Of a stretch of 64,000 nt of DNA, positions 1 to 8,965 are shown in pieces. A program made the position numbers and the translations under genes. This DNA is from Bradyrhizobium sp. WSM1417 (GTDB lineage: Bacteria > Pseudomonadota > Alphaproteobacteria > Rhizobiales > Xanthobacteraceae): positions 2,098,392 to 2,162,391 of the forward strand of contig NZ_KI911783.1 in the NCBI RefSeq assembly GCF_000515415.1. Direction: 5' to 3'. A model generated the notes under the pieces. The model did not search any database, had not been told where the DNA came from, and saw only the letters and a program-made list of their open reading frames with translations. Within the stretch, counting starts at the first letter, position 1, and every line of letters begins with the position of its first letter.

Positions 1-1173
1 TGCGCATCTCTTGTCGCCGCTGGGTTCCCTCGACCTTGGTGGCGCTCGATCGTCGGCTGGACACAGCCGCGTGGAAAAATGCGCCGTTCACGGTGAGCTT
101 GCTGAGGCTCGTCAGCCTCTCACGGCAAAAATCGGCTAGCAGGACCTTAGAATCTAAACGGCCCTCCCGTGCGCGGAACCGGCAAGGGACCTTCGATCTT
201 GAAGTGATCGGAAGGTGTCTGGCTGTGGCTTGATCGCGGTGACGATACCTCCGTGCGTGCTGGTCTCGGATGCCGATGCTCAGATGTTCTGCAGAAGATT
301 CCGCCGCTTCGCTCGCGCTTTTCCGTGCGCCAGAGTCCAGTTTGCTGGACCCCGGTTATGCAGGTGTCATCGAGCGGGCGAATAGCGATTCTATCTGCTC
401 GACTGTGGAGGCATTCGCGCGGGGTCATCCGCGTATGCAGGCCGGCGACAATCGGACAACTCCGGGCCGGCAAGCCAGCTTGAGGAGTTGATAGCCGAAC
501 TGCAACCGATTCGCGCAATGATGATTTGGCGAACGCTAGTCGCCTGTCCCACTCTCCAGAGGGACCGCAACAGCTGATATGCAACTTCCAAACATCTAGC
601 GGGCCAAACAATAGGGGCCAATAGGTGACTGGCTGGAGGAGGACCTCGCTCGATACCGATCTGCGGGAGTATCTCGATGACCGTCGGCCCGGCAGTGTCG
701 TCCCGTCGGGTAAGCGCTCCTGCCGGGACGCTCGCCGCGTGAACCTTATGCTCCAACTCCGCGAACCCCGCCTCCGATCGATTTAGTCCGCGAACGTCCG
801 CCTCATCAACAAGGAGTTGTGGCACGCCGCACGATCTCTGGATCGCGCGCGCTTGACGGAGAGCTTTAGGGGAAGACGTGAGCTAGCCTTCGCAGGAATC
901 TATAACCCGGAGCGTCGCTTCGCGAAAGCCGGCCGGTTCGCCTCGAGCGGCAGCACGGTACGAGTTGATTCTGTCATTATCCAAGCGCCGATCACGCGAA
1001 GCTGGTTGGGACGGTTCGCTGAGGAAGCCTGCTCTAGGCCGAGCGAACTTTTTCGGCCCAAACGCCGCTTCCCGATCTGACCCGCCGATCCCTTCGCTAG
1101 GGTGCGCGCGACTACGAGAAGCGTAAGCCCCTGATTGTCGCCAACAGGTCAATGGTGTCGATATCCGCAAGCC
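1..1173. other. Gene-poor region upstream of traG
   Basis: Open frames on both strands here are short, overlap one another and resemble no family I recognise. In related conjugative elements a relaxase gene or the transfer origin often lies near traG, but I see neither relaxase motifs nor a convincing oriT. A short inverted repeat (GAGGCT, four bases, AGCCTC) lies at about 104-119. The stretch is best read as decayed or intergenic sequence that may contain the traG promoter. Confidence 0.4.
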
Positions 1174-3153
1174 ATGACTGCGACAAAAATCATTTGGCAT
1201 CAGGTCATCCTGGTTTGCCTGATCGCGTTCACCTTCATGTGGGCAGCGACCCAATGGACCGCCCATCAGCTTGCGTACCAGCCGCAGCTTGGACCGGCCT
1301 GGTTCATGTTAGGGGCTTGGCCCATCTACCAGCCGTTTGCCTTCTTCATCTGGTGGTTCGAATTCGACGCTTACGCCCCCACGATATTCCTCCAGGGGGG
1401 CGCCATCGCCGGAAGTGGTGGGATCGCGGCAGTCGCCGCAGCAATGGTGCTTTCGGTCTTGCGCGCGCATGAGGCTCGCGATGTCACGACTTACGGATCA
1501 GCGCGTTGGGCCGATACGCGCGAGGTCAAACGGGCGGGGCTGCTAGGCGGCGATGGCCTCGTGCTCGGGCGTTTCGATGGTCGATATCTTCGCCATGATG
1601 GGCCTGAGCACGTGCTCTGCTTTGCGCCTACCCGTTCGGGCAAGGGGGTCGGCCTGGTTGTTCCAACTCTTTTGACTTGGCCGCGCTCGGTGATCGTCCA
1701 CGATATCAAGGGCGAAAATTTCCAGTTGACCTCGGGATGGCGCGCGCGCCTTGGAGATGTACTCTTGTTCGACCCGACAAACGCGGCAAGCGCGGCTTAC
1801 AATCCCCTTCTTGAGATTCGGTGTGGTGATTGCGAAGTCCGAGACGCCCAAAACGTGGCGGATATCCTGGTCGATCCCGAAGGAGCGCTCGAGCGCCGCA
1901 ATCATTGGGAAAAAACCAGCCATTCTCTGCTCGTCGGCGCTATCCTGCATGTCCTCTACGCTGAAGCTGACAAGACACTTGCCGGCGTTGCCAGATTCCT
2001 GTCGGACCCGTGCCGCCCGATCGAGACCACGCTGAATGCCATGCTTGCGACCCCTCATCTTGGCGATCGCGTTCATCCCGTCGTCGCTTCAGCTGCGCGA
2101 GAGTTGCTCAACAAGAGCGAGAACGAGCGGTCGGGCGTGCTGTCGACCACAATGAGTTTCCTGGGCCTTTATCGCGATCCGGTCGTCGCCAAGGTCACCG
2201 CGCGGAGCGACTGGCGGATTCGCGATCTCGTCGACCGACCGCAGCCCGTTTCACTCTATCTCGTCGTACCGCCATCCGACATCGTCCGCACAAAACCGCT
2301 GATGCGGCTCATCCTCAATCAGATCGGACGGCGCCTGACCGAGAGCCTTGATCCCGATCATCACCGCCAAAAGCTCCTCCTGATGCTCGACGAGTTTGCA
2401 GCCCTTGGCCGGCTCGACTTCTTCGAGAGCCAGCTTGCCTTCATGGCGGGCTATGGCATTCGGAGTTTCCTGATCACTCAGAGCTTGAATCAATTAGAAC
2501 GCGCCTATGGGCCGAACCACGCGATCCTCGACAATTGCCACATCCGGATCGCCTTCTCCACGAATGACGAGCGCACCGCTAAGCGCGTCTCGGACGCGCT
2601 GGGGACCGCGACCGAACTGCGCGCCATGAAAAACTATGCCGGGCACCGCTTAAGCCCCTGGCTTGGACACTTGATGGTGAGCCGCCAAGAGACGTCCCGT
2701 CCGCTCCTGACGCCCGGCGAAGTCATGCAGCTCTCATCGAAGGAGGCGATTGTGATGGTGTCGGGCCTCCATCCCCTGCGGGCCACTAAGGTTCGCTACT
2801 ATGAGGACCCGCAATTTCAGAAGCGAATCTTTAAGCCCGCTAACACAGGGACGATTCTCTTGTCTACGCGCCAGGATGAGGACTGGTTAGGGCACACGAC
2901 CGCTGCACCCTCGATCGAATTGGTTGCGCCTCGGCAGCGAAAGCGTAGCGACCCGAACGGGGGGCTGCGGCGCGAGCCAGAATTGCCGCAGCACGAGGAG
3001 ATCGAAATCAAGGCGCCGCTCGCGGAACATGAGTTCGATACTGGTCCCGATGAGCCGGACGCAGATGCGGTCCAGGCACAAGCCCTAAGCCGCGCAATGC
3101 AGGGAGTAGCGCGCGCGACCAGCCTCGATTCTGACGATGGCATGGATCTGTGA
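1174..3153 (+). CDS. traG: TraG/VirD4-type conjugal coupling protein
   Basis: Type IV coupling protein: an inner-membrane ATPase that brings the relaxase-DNA complex to the mating-pair channel. The 659-residue product starts with hydrophobic membrane segments in roughly the first 100 residues. A Walker A motif PTRSGKG lies near residue 152 and a Walker B region LLMLDEFAALG near residue 406, followed by TraG/VirD4-type motifs such as FLITQSLNQLE. The C-terminal tail is acidic. The frame stays open from 1135, but I prefer the ATG at 1174 because the membrane segment starts just after it. The stop overlaps the GTG of the next gene by four bases, so the two are probably co-transcribed. Length and motifs look intact. 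In related rhizobial loci trbB follows closely; here it is about 12 kb away. Confidence 0.93.
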   Translation: MTATKIIWHQVILVCLIAFTFMWAATQWTAHQLAYQPQLGPAWFMLGAWPIYQPFAFFIWWFEFDAYAPTIFLQGGAIAGSGGIAAVAAAMVLSVLRAHEARDVTTYGSARWADTREVKRAGLLGGDGLVLGRFDGRYLRHDGPEHVLCFAPTRSGKGVGLVVPTLLTWPRSVIVHDIKGENFQLTSGWRARLGDVLLFDPTNAASAAYNPLLEIRCGDCEVRDAQNVADILVDPEGALERRNHWEKTSHSLLVGAILHVLYAEADKTLAGVARFLSDPCRPIETTLNAMLATPHLGDRVHPVVASAARELLNKSENERSGVLSTTMSFLGLYRDPVVAKVTARSDWRIRDLVDRPQPVSLYLVVPPSDIVRTKPLMRLILNQIGRRLTESLDPDHHRQKLLLMLDEFAALGRLDFFESQLAFMAGYGIRSFLITQSLNQLERAYGPNHAILDNCHIRIAFSTNDERTAKRVSDALGTATELRAMKNYAGHRLSPWLGHLMVSRQETSRPLLTPGEVMQLSSKEAIVMVSGLHPLRATKVRYYEDPQFQKRIFKPANTGTILLSTRQDEDWLGHTTAAPSIELVAPRQRKRSDPNGGLRREPELPQHEEIEIKAPLAEHEFDTGPDEPDADAVQAQALSRAMQGVARATSLDSDDGMDL

Positions 3154-3587
3154 GCGAGCCGAAATTGGTGAAAAAGATTCAGCTCAGCATCTACCTTGAT
3201 CCGCAGACATTCAGAACGCTTGATGTCTTCGCAGAGCGTCGCGGCCAGCCCAAGTCGCTGGTCGCAGAGGCCGCGATCGCGTCATTTCTCTCGCCCGACG
3301 ATTCCGACCGACGCGAGGCGGTTGTTGCCAAGCGGCTGGATCGGATCGCGCGGCTGCTCGAACGTCTCGAACGCAATGACACCATCATGCTGGAGACGCT
3401 CGCCCTGTTCATCCGCTTCTGGTTGACGTCGGTGCCAGCGTTACCAGAACAGTCTAGTCCAGCCGCCCGAGCCAAAGGCGCCGAACGCTACGATCGGTTC
3501 ATTGAAGCACTTGGCCGAAGGCTTTCTAGCGGATCAACCGTTCTGAAAGAGGTGAGCTTCGATTTGAACGCCGGAACTCCAGAGTGA
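3150..3587 (+). CDS. CopG-type ribbon-helix-helix protein of the traG locus
   Basis: A 145-residue protein whose N-terminus (QLSIYLDPQTFRTLDVFA, then GQPKSLVAEAAIASFL) has the beta-strand and two-helix pattern of a ribbon-helix-helix DNA-binding domain. A charged helical middle and a hydrophobic stretch (LETLALFIRFWLTSVPALP) follow. It begins at a GTG overlapping the traG stop by four bases, which supports translational coupling. CopG-like genes between traG and trbB are common in Ti/ICE-type loci. The role is probably autoregulation or DNA processing at transfer, but this is not shown by the sequence. It resembles the protein at 6693-7232 along most of its length. Confidence 0.82.
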   Translation: MSEPKLVKKIQLSIYLDPQTFRTLDVFAERRGQPKSLVAEAAIASFLSPDDSDRREAVVAKRLDRIARLLERLERNDTIMLETLALFIRFWLTSVPALPEQSSPAARAKGAERYDRFIEALGRRLSSGSTVLKEVSFDLNAGTPE

Positions 3588-4609
3588 TTCGATGGCCGGC
3601 GGGCGGACGATGCAGAAGGGAATTTGCGAGGGTGCTTGCGCCGAGACATTTCCGCCACAACAACGATAGGACCGAATCGAACAGAGCGAGCGCGTTAGAT
3701 CAGGGCCGGGGTAGATTTCTGAGCGGGCAGCATGACATGAATGCTGAATCTGAAGCGAGTTAAGAAAAGACTCGGCCTTGATTCGAGCTGCCGCTCAACC
3801 GAGTGAGGCCGCTTGCTTGAGCAAGCGCAAGCCTTTCCAGTCTTCGCAAGGTCTTCTCAATGGTTGCCGCTACCAGTCTTTGCGGATTGCACGGCAGTTC
3901 CTCTGTGTTAGCAATCCACATTGTCCGGCCTGACTTCGCGAACACGATATCGAAAAATGCGAAAACATACACTGCCCCAAAGCTCAGCGAATCGGTGCGA
4001 CGGATCCGTTTACGTCGGATAGCAATCAGGCGGTGCCTGAGACCGCCTGCAGTAAGTTTCCGCATTCAAAAGGCACGCGAACTAAATCACCCTGTTTCGA
4101 TGAAAGGGACAACTGGGCCCAAGAGAAGCACATCAGTTTGGAGCCGCTCAATGAGGCCCAATTCCCCCGGGTGGGACGATGGCCAAGCATCCTCGCACGA
4201 AGATCAATCTGATCAGCTCTTTCGCCTCGCGGCCAGACGGCCTACCCAAGCAGAGTGCGCAAGGCCACGGGATGGAAGCTTGTCCCGATGCCGCTGATCG
4301 CCAAGCCGTGCAAGGTGCAGCTGATTACCAACTTGAGAAGGGCAACGTCACTCGCAAGAATGGCAAGATCGCCAGCAAGAGCGGCCACTTCACCACGTAC
4401 TGCATGACGGCGCATCATTCGACTACGGGAGTAGCCGACGCGACTACCCACACGGCGGGCAGAAAGCCTTATCCCTCAATGCATAAGCCAAACGATGCGG
4501 AAAACACGTCATGAGCCATACTCCCGCAGGGCGTTGCGCAGCTATCCGGGACAGGGAAGTTTAGCTATTGCCTCTTTTCGCGCCGGCTATCCCGCTTCGA
4601 AGGAATGCG
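3588..4609. other. Region with no convincing gene
   Basis: About 1 kb after the copG-like gene. Frames on both strands are short and composition-driven. One plus frame (4179-4514) is open for 111 codons but matches no family I know and has no good ribosome site. It leads into the decayed dehydrogenase that follows and probably consists of old gene remnants. Confidence 0.35.
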
Positions 4610-5112
4610 CGAAACTATCATTTCGATGCCAATGCGGAAATCGCGAAACTCGGCTCGCTCGCGGAAGCAACGCAGCGGAGCTTTGACGTCTTGAACGTCA
4701 ATTTCCGCAGATCCTAGTCAACGTTCAAAAGGCATTGCGTCTGATGCGCAACGGCAGCGCGATTGTTTTCACGGCTTCTTTGTCCGATCAGGCCCGAAAT
4801 CGCGGCCACATCCACCGTGTCGGCAACGAAGGGTGTACGGCGCAACTTCACCCGAAGGCTTGGCGTCGAGCCGATCCGCCGAAGCGTCCGGGTAAACGCC
4901 GAGAGCTCGGGCGTCACCGAAGGCCCACTGTTTAGGAGGCTCAGCATTGCCGAAGTCAGCGTGCAAGAACACGGAAAGGCCCTGCTGGAGCAGATATCCG
5001 CGAAACGTTTCGGAACGCCGCGGAAGATCGCGGCGGGTGACTGTTCTCGCTTCCGACGACGCATCCTACATCACCGGCATCGACGTGGCTGTCAATGGCG
5101 GACGCAGCACAT
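4610..5112 (+). pseudogene. Decayed short-chain dehydrogenase/reductase (SDR)
   Basis: Remnant of an SDR oxidoreductase, readable only by switching frames. In order I see a segment ending FDANAEIAKLGSLAEAT, then VQKALRLMRNGSAIVFTAS, then VRNFTRR and VNAESSGVTEGPLF, then QEHGKALLEQISAKRFGTP, and last the typical SDR C-terminus LASDDASYITGIDVAVNGG ending at a stop at 5110-5112. These match SDR landmarks in the right order. The YxxxK active site and the N-terminal Rossmann glycines are missing or scrambled. Several frameshifts make a functional product very unlikely. The start coordinate is approximate. Confidence 0.75.
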
Positions 5113-5630
5113 AGCCCTGAGTCCAACAAGCCCTGCCGGTGTGCTCGAACCAGCCACTCCAGACGCCATCAAGACTCACTACTGTCACCACCTTACTCCG
5201 GCAGGTGCGGGCGCGCCCTCAGTAAACAACCGCAGTCTCAGGGCGCAGTATCCACGCCTATGCTGGCCGGGTGGAGCAATCAGTACCTTTTCACGTGCCG
5301 CGTACCGGCATGAACGGCAGCGCCTGCTGATAGGAGTGGAGCAGATCGGTCCCGACACTGATCTGCCGGTCGTTTGTCCGGCATGCTCGTTGGTCCATTT
5401 GGCGAATGCCTCCATCGGCAAGCTGCTCGGCGACCGCAGTGCTTTCGAAGTGCGGTGAGGCGGTCGACCGGTGACATCCGGCATGCTCACTCCGGTTTGG
5501 GTGCGCATCCTTTCCCGATGTAAGTCGCGTATCGTCCCCGGAAAAATCCAGCGCCTTGGAGTTACATGCGAGGGTCGATGCTTGCTGCCGCTGCAGACGT
5601 CGCAGCCGACCTCGCTGCCGGCGCTCTTCG
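5113..5630. other. Region with no convincing gene
   Basis: About 500 bases between the SDR remnant and the small minus-strand gene. The open frames, including one of about 150 codons on the minus strand, are rich in Arg, Cys and Pro, as expected of shadow frames in GC-rich DNA. No motif was recognised. Confidence 0.35.
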
Positions 5631-5846
5631 TCAAGCCTCGCCAGCATCGGAGACGGAGCTCACGGCTGGCACGGCGCGGGGAAGCGGCAGCGTGCGTTGA
5701 CGGTTGCGGCCGGCCGGCGAAGGCTTGCCGACGTTGGCATCGTATCCCTCGGCCAGCACCAGAAGCCGCTTTCGCGTGAACGGGTCGGCCTTATCGGCTA
5801 GATCGCGGGCCCGCTGTGCTAAGCCCCTGTAGAACTCGACATCCAT
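5631..5846 (-). CDS. Small conserved hypothetical protein
   Basis: A 71-residue frame that reads on from further upstream; the likely ATG at 5846 opens MDVEFYRGLAQRARDLADKA. The segment LADKADPFTRKRLLVLAEGYDA has the amphipathic, charged helical character of short rhizobial proteins of unknown function, which often contain phrases like RARELADKADPFTRKRLL. The tail is basic and low in complexity. No catalytic or membrane feature is visible. It lies alone among decayed sequence, so it may itself be a fragment. Confidence 0.5.
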   Translation of the reverse strand: MDVEFYRGLAQRARDLADKADPFTRKRLLVLAEGYDANVGKPSPAGRNRQRTLPLPRAVPAVSSVSDAGEA

Positions 5847-6692
5847 GATGTGCCCCCACTCAACGCTACCAAGGTCGCACTTAAGTACATCGACGGCTCC
5901 GACGTCAAGGCGGGCGAGCAGGGTGGGCGCGTCGCGGAATATTCTGCGACGAGCCTGTAGCAGCCGATCTGGCGCAACGAAGCTCGCCGTCGGCAGTGGG
6001 CAATTCAAATCGCAGTCCTGCATCGGATCCGGAAGGTGCCCGGAGTGCGGGGGACCGACGAATCTCCTGCCTGGTAAGGATGGGCACGAGGAGCGCTACG
6101 TCTGCAGCCACGCCGAGGGGGGCCCGCTGCGCGATCCAGCCGTCCGCGAATGGGGCCGACAGTCCCCCTGACGCCTCCCGAGAAGTGAGTGGTCGCACTG
6201 GGGTCAGCGGATACATTTTGATGATCCTGAGGGGGCTCGGCGCGCGGCGCGCGAACGGTTGTGCATACCGGAAATCGACAAGGCGGGTGTATTCCGTCGC
6301 GCGCGCATGAGCTGGTGCGCTTGGTATTGAGGCGCATTGGGTAGAAAGGGATGATGCCGGCGCATTTTCCGGGGTCGTTCCTTCTTTGTCCGATCGGTAG
6401 CTTTTTCGATCTCAAGCAAGGGTGCAGGTACCGTCCGCGAAATCGCTTGTCTGTCGGCGACCTCACTGTCTAGAGGGACAAGAGGCTACGAGACGTCTGG
6501 TCTTTCGGAGTCCGCCGTTTCTTTCTTTCGGTACACCAGACTGCGACCAGGATGTTCCCGCGGTTGAAGCGGCATGCGGTCTCGGCCCTTTTGTCGTGCG
6601 TCGTCGCAGGGAGATTCGTTTCGACCGAACATCCAGAGCACGCGCGTGCAAGCGCGGGCGGTGTGCAGTCGCAGAGAGAAGGAAGCCGGAGT
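5847..6692. other. Region with no recognised gene
   Basis: About 850 bases upstream of the second copG-like gene. A plus frame ending at 6171 contains CPECGGPTN and a following Cys/His pair that could be part of a zinc ribbon, but the rest of that frame is not protein-like. No remnant of a second traG was found here. Confidence 0.35.
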
Positions 6693-7232
6693 ATGCAGAT
6701 TAGCGGTGAGCGCCGGCAAGAACCGAGCTCAAGTCGGAATGAAGCTGAGGTGGACGCGCAGCCGAGCCCAAGCGAAGCTCAGCGCACCAGAAAGATAACG
6801 ATTCAAGTTTCGGAGAGCATCTTCCAGCGACTTGAAGCCGCGACTGACCGCCCAGGGATGGGCAAGAGCGTGGTCGTAGAGGCGGCTCTTGATCGCTTCC
6901 TAGATCCGGCGCCGCCTATAGAGGGTCTTGTTTACGAGGCCATCGATCGAACGAATGAGCAGGTGCTCGGTCTGCGTACGGACATCGCGAAGATCGCGGA
7001 AATAGTGGCCCTCCATGCGCGATACCATCTCACGCTGACGCCGCCGATGCCGCCATCAAAGCAGGACGAGGCGTGCGTACTCGGGCTTGAGCGCTTCAAG
7101 GCCTTTGCCGAGCAGGTCGACTGTCGGGTACGGCTTGGCCGGCCGTTGCTGCAGGAGACAATTGATCGCGCTGGAAATTCCAGGCGATCCGGGTCTGAAA
7201 CGGGCGGCGGGGCGTGCACGGGCGCCAGTTGA
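6693..7232 (+). CDS. Second CopG-type ribbon-helix-helix protein
   Basis: A 179-residue protein starting at ATG 6693, with AAGGAAG eight bases upstream as ribosome site; the frame is open further upstream but that part is not protein-like. After a polar N-terminus, KITIQVSESIFQRLEAAT and GKSVVVEAALDRFL give the ribbon-helix-helix pattern. A helical segment and ALHARYHLTLTPPMPP follow. The layout parallels the protein at 3150-3587: DNA-binding fold, helix, hydrophobic LT-P-P segment, then a stretch with GLERFKAFAEQVDCRVRLG against GAERYDRFIEALGRRLSSG. The two are paralogues by eye. It may belong to a second, mostly lost conjugation locus. Its DNA target is unknown. Confidence 0.72.
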   Translation: MQISGERRQEPSSSRNEAEVDAQPSPSEAQRTRKITIQVSESIFQRLEAATDRPGMGKSVVVEAALDRFLDPAPPIEGLVYEAIDRTNEQVLGLRTDIAKIAEIVALHARYHLTLTPPMPPSKQDEACVLGLERFKAFAEQVDCRVRLGRPLLQETIDRAGNSRRSGSETGGGACTGAS

Positions 7233-7261
7233 AGAAGAACGCCACTGTGTGGCCGCCGTAG

Positions 7262-8743
7262 GTGAAAAATCGGAAGCGTGTGCTGTCGCCGAGGAGGGCG
7301 GCAGCAAGATCAACTTTCGACAGTTGCCAAACGCCTTCTGCTAGCGCCAAAAGCCGCGCTCGCAGATGCACGCGCAGCGATGCCGCCGGGCGGATATCAC
7401 GCGAAAAGCTGGTCATCCGGCCTTGGAGCTGGCGGATCATCTCTTACGTGTTCCTTCCCTTTGCCGCGGGATATTATCTTTCCTACCTGTTTCGGATGAT
7501 CAATACGCTCATTTGTGGCCGCCTCGCCTCTGAATTCGAGCTTGGTACAGCCGATTTGGGTTTGTTGGCCTCGATCTACTTTCTGATCGTTACCGGCAGC
7601 CAGATCCCGCTCGGCATACTCTTGGATCGCTTTGGTCCGCGCCGGGTCCAAAGTGCGCTCTTGCTGCTGGCCGCCGCAGGCGCTGCACTTTTCGGATTAT
7701 CGAGCGGATTCCTGTCGCTTCTGCTTGGTCGCGCGATGATAGCGTTTGGCACCGCAGCTTCCCTCATGTCTGGCCTGAAAACAATTGTCCTCTGGTTTCC
7801 GAGAGAGCGCGTGGCGCTCGTCAATGGCTATATGATCATGCTGGGTGCACTGGGCGCGGTGACGGCAACCGCACCAGCCGAGGCATTGCTTAACTGGATA
7901 GGCTGGCGCGGTCTATTTGAGGTGCTTGCCGCATCCAGTGCCACCGCAGCCGCTGTGATCTATTTTTTAGTTCCAGAGCAAGACGCAGCTACGACGAGTC
8001 CTCGAGGGATAGTCAGTCTGAAGACCGTCTATACGGATGGGCGGTTCTGGAGAATTGCGCCGATTTCTTCAACATGTATCGGATCCGCATGGGCCCTGCA
8101 GTCCTTGTGGGCAGCGTCTTGGCTGAGCGATGTGGAAGGGTTGGATCGAGCAAGCCTTGTCACACAATTGCTCATCATGGCGATAGCCCTAAGCATTGGC
8201 GCATTGCTGCTCGGTGCAATCGCCGATTCGCTGCGCCGGCATGGCAAGAACATTGAAACGTTGCTCGCGATCATAGCTGCTGTGTTCATTGCAGCCGAAC
8301 TCGCGCTGATCTTGCATCCACCTTTCCTGTCGCTTCCGTCATGGATCATTGTGGCGGTGGTGGGATCAGCAATCGCCCTCAGCTACGCGATCATCGGAGA
8401 TTACTTTCCGGCCGAATTGATCGCCCGCGCAAACGGCGTGCTCAACGTTCTGCATTTCGGATGGGCTTTCCTGGTCCAGTACGGGACGGGGTTAATTCTC
8501 GAGCAATGGCCGGCAAAGGACGGACATTACCCCTCAATCGCGTATCAGACGGCGTTCAGTATCAATGTGCTGCTGCAGCTGGCCGCGCTGGTCTGGTTCA
8601 TCGCCCTTTGGCTCAAAAAGTTGAACTGGAAATCTCAAATCGCCCTCAAGCGCAAGTCGACGGACCAAAGCAGGTCAGTTCACGTCGTGATCCCGAGCGC
8701 TGAAATGGTCATCCTGGAAACCGATCAGGATGTGGAGTGGTGA
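7262..8743 (+). CDS. MFS transporter (start uncertain)
   Basis: Major facilitator superfamily permease of the inner membrane with about twelve hydrophobic segments. Recognisable parts are SYLFRMINTLICG in the first segment, the loop GILLDRFGPRRVQ (the MFS G-x-x-x-D-R-x-G-x-R/K motif) after the second, and a matching region ADSLRRHGK in the second half. The frame is open from GTG 7262, but its first roughly 60 codons are basic and unlike a transporter. The real N-terminus is probably near 7424-7448, where I see no ATG, so the 5' end may be altered. The substrate is unknown. The TlpA-like gene and dctA follow on the same strand after gaps. Confidence 0.75.
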   Translation: MKNRKRVLSPRRAAARSTFDSCQTPSASAKSRARRCTRSDAAGRISREKLVIRPWSWRIISYVFLPFAAGYYLSYLFRMINTLICGRLASEFELGTADLGLLASIYFLIVTGSQIPLGILLDRFGPRRVQSALLLLAAAGAALFGLSSGFLSLLLGRAMIAFGTAASLMSGLKTIVLWFPRERVALVNGYMIMLGALGAVTATAPAEALLNWIGWRGLFEVLAASSATAAAVIYFLVPEQDAATTSPRGIVSLKTVYTDGRFWRIAPISSTCIGSAWALQSLWAASWLSDVEGLDRASLVTQLLIMAIALSIGALLLGAIADSLRRHGKNIETLLAIIAAVFIAAELALILHPPFLSLPSWIIVAVVGSAIALSYAIIGDYFPAELIARANGVLNVLHFGWAFLVQYGTGLILEQWPAKDGHYPSIAYQTAFSINVLLQLAALVWFIALWLKKLNWKSQIALKRKSTDQSRSVHVVIPSAEMVILETDQDVEW

Positions 8744-8910
8744 ACTCGGCCTTGCTGCCTGTCTTCCCGCCTCGTCGGTCTACAGGTGCGTCAAGAACGT
8801 TCGGCCGACTGATTGCCTGAGATGCCCCAAACAGCTGGTCGGATATGCGACATGCGTCGCGAGGTCGACAGGAATGATACGAAAAATGTGCAATATCAAT
8901 GAGCGCTGAC

Positions 8911-8926
8911 TGGCATGCGACTTGCT
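8911..8926 (+). promoter_or_regulatory. Putative sigma-54 (RpoN) -24/-12 promoter
   Basis: TGGCATGCGACTTGCT matches the RpoN consensus TGGCAC-N5-TTGC at all but one base, with exactly ten bases between the GG and GC. It ends about 40 bases before the ATG of the TlpA-like gene, the right distance for a short leader. In rhizobial symbiosis islands such promoters usually act with NifA, but I found no TGT-N10-ACA upstream site in the preceding 150 bases. Confidence 0.65.
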
Positions 8927-8965
8927 ATTTTTTCTCGGCAGAGCCAGGTAAAGCGAGTTTGAGCA

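Noticed and set aside
104..130. TCGTCAGCCTCTC resembles the start of a tts box (TtsI operator)
   Set aside because: Only the first part of the long consensus matches, the sequence is also part of a small hairpin, and no type III secretion gene follows.
147..825. Two long minus-strand open frames near the left edge
   Set aside because: Composition is Arg/Ser/Pro-rich, with no recognisable motif or ribosome site; they look like chance frames in GC-rich DNA.
8744..8910. NifA upstream activating site for the TlpA-like gene
   Set aside because: No TGT-N10-ACA was found; the nearest forms have a mismatched half-site or wrong spacing.
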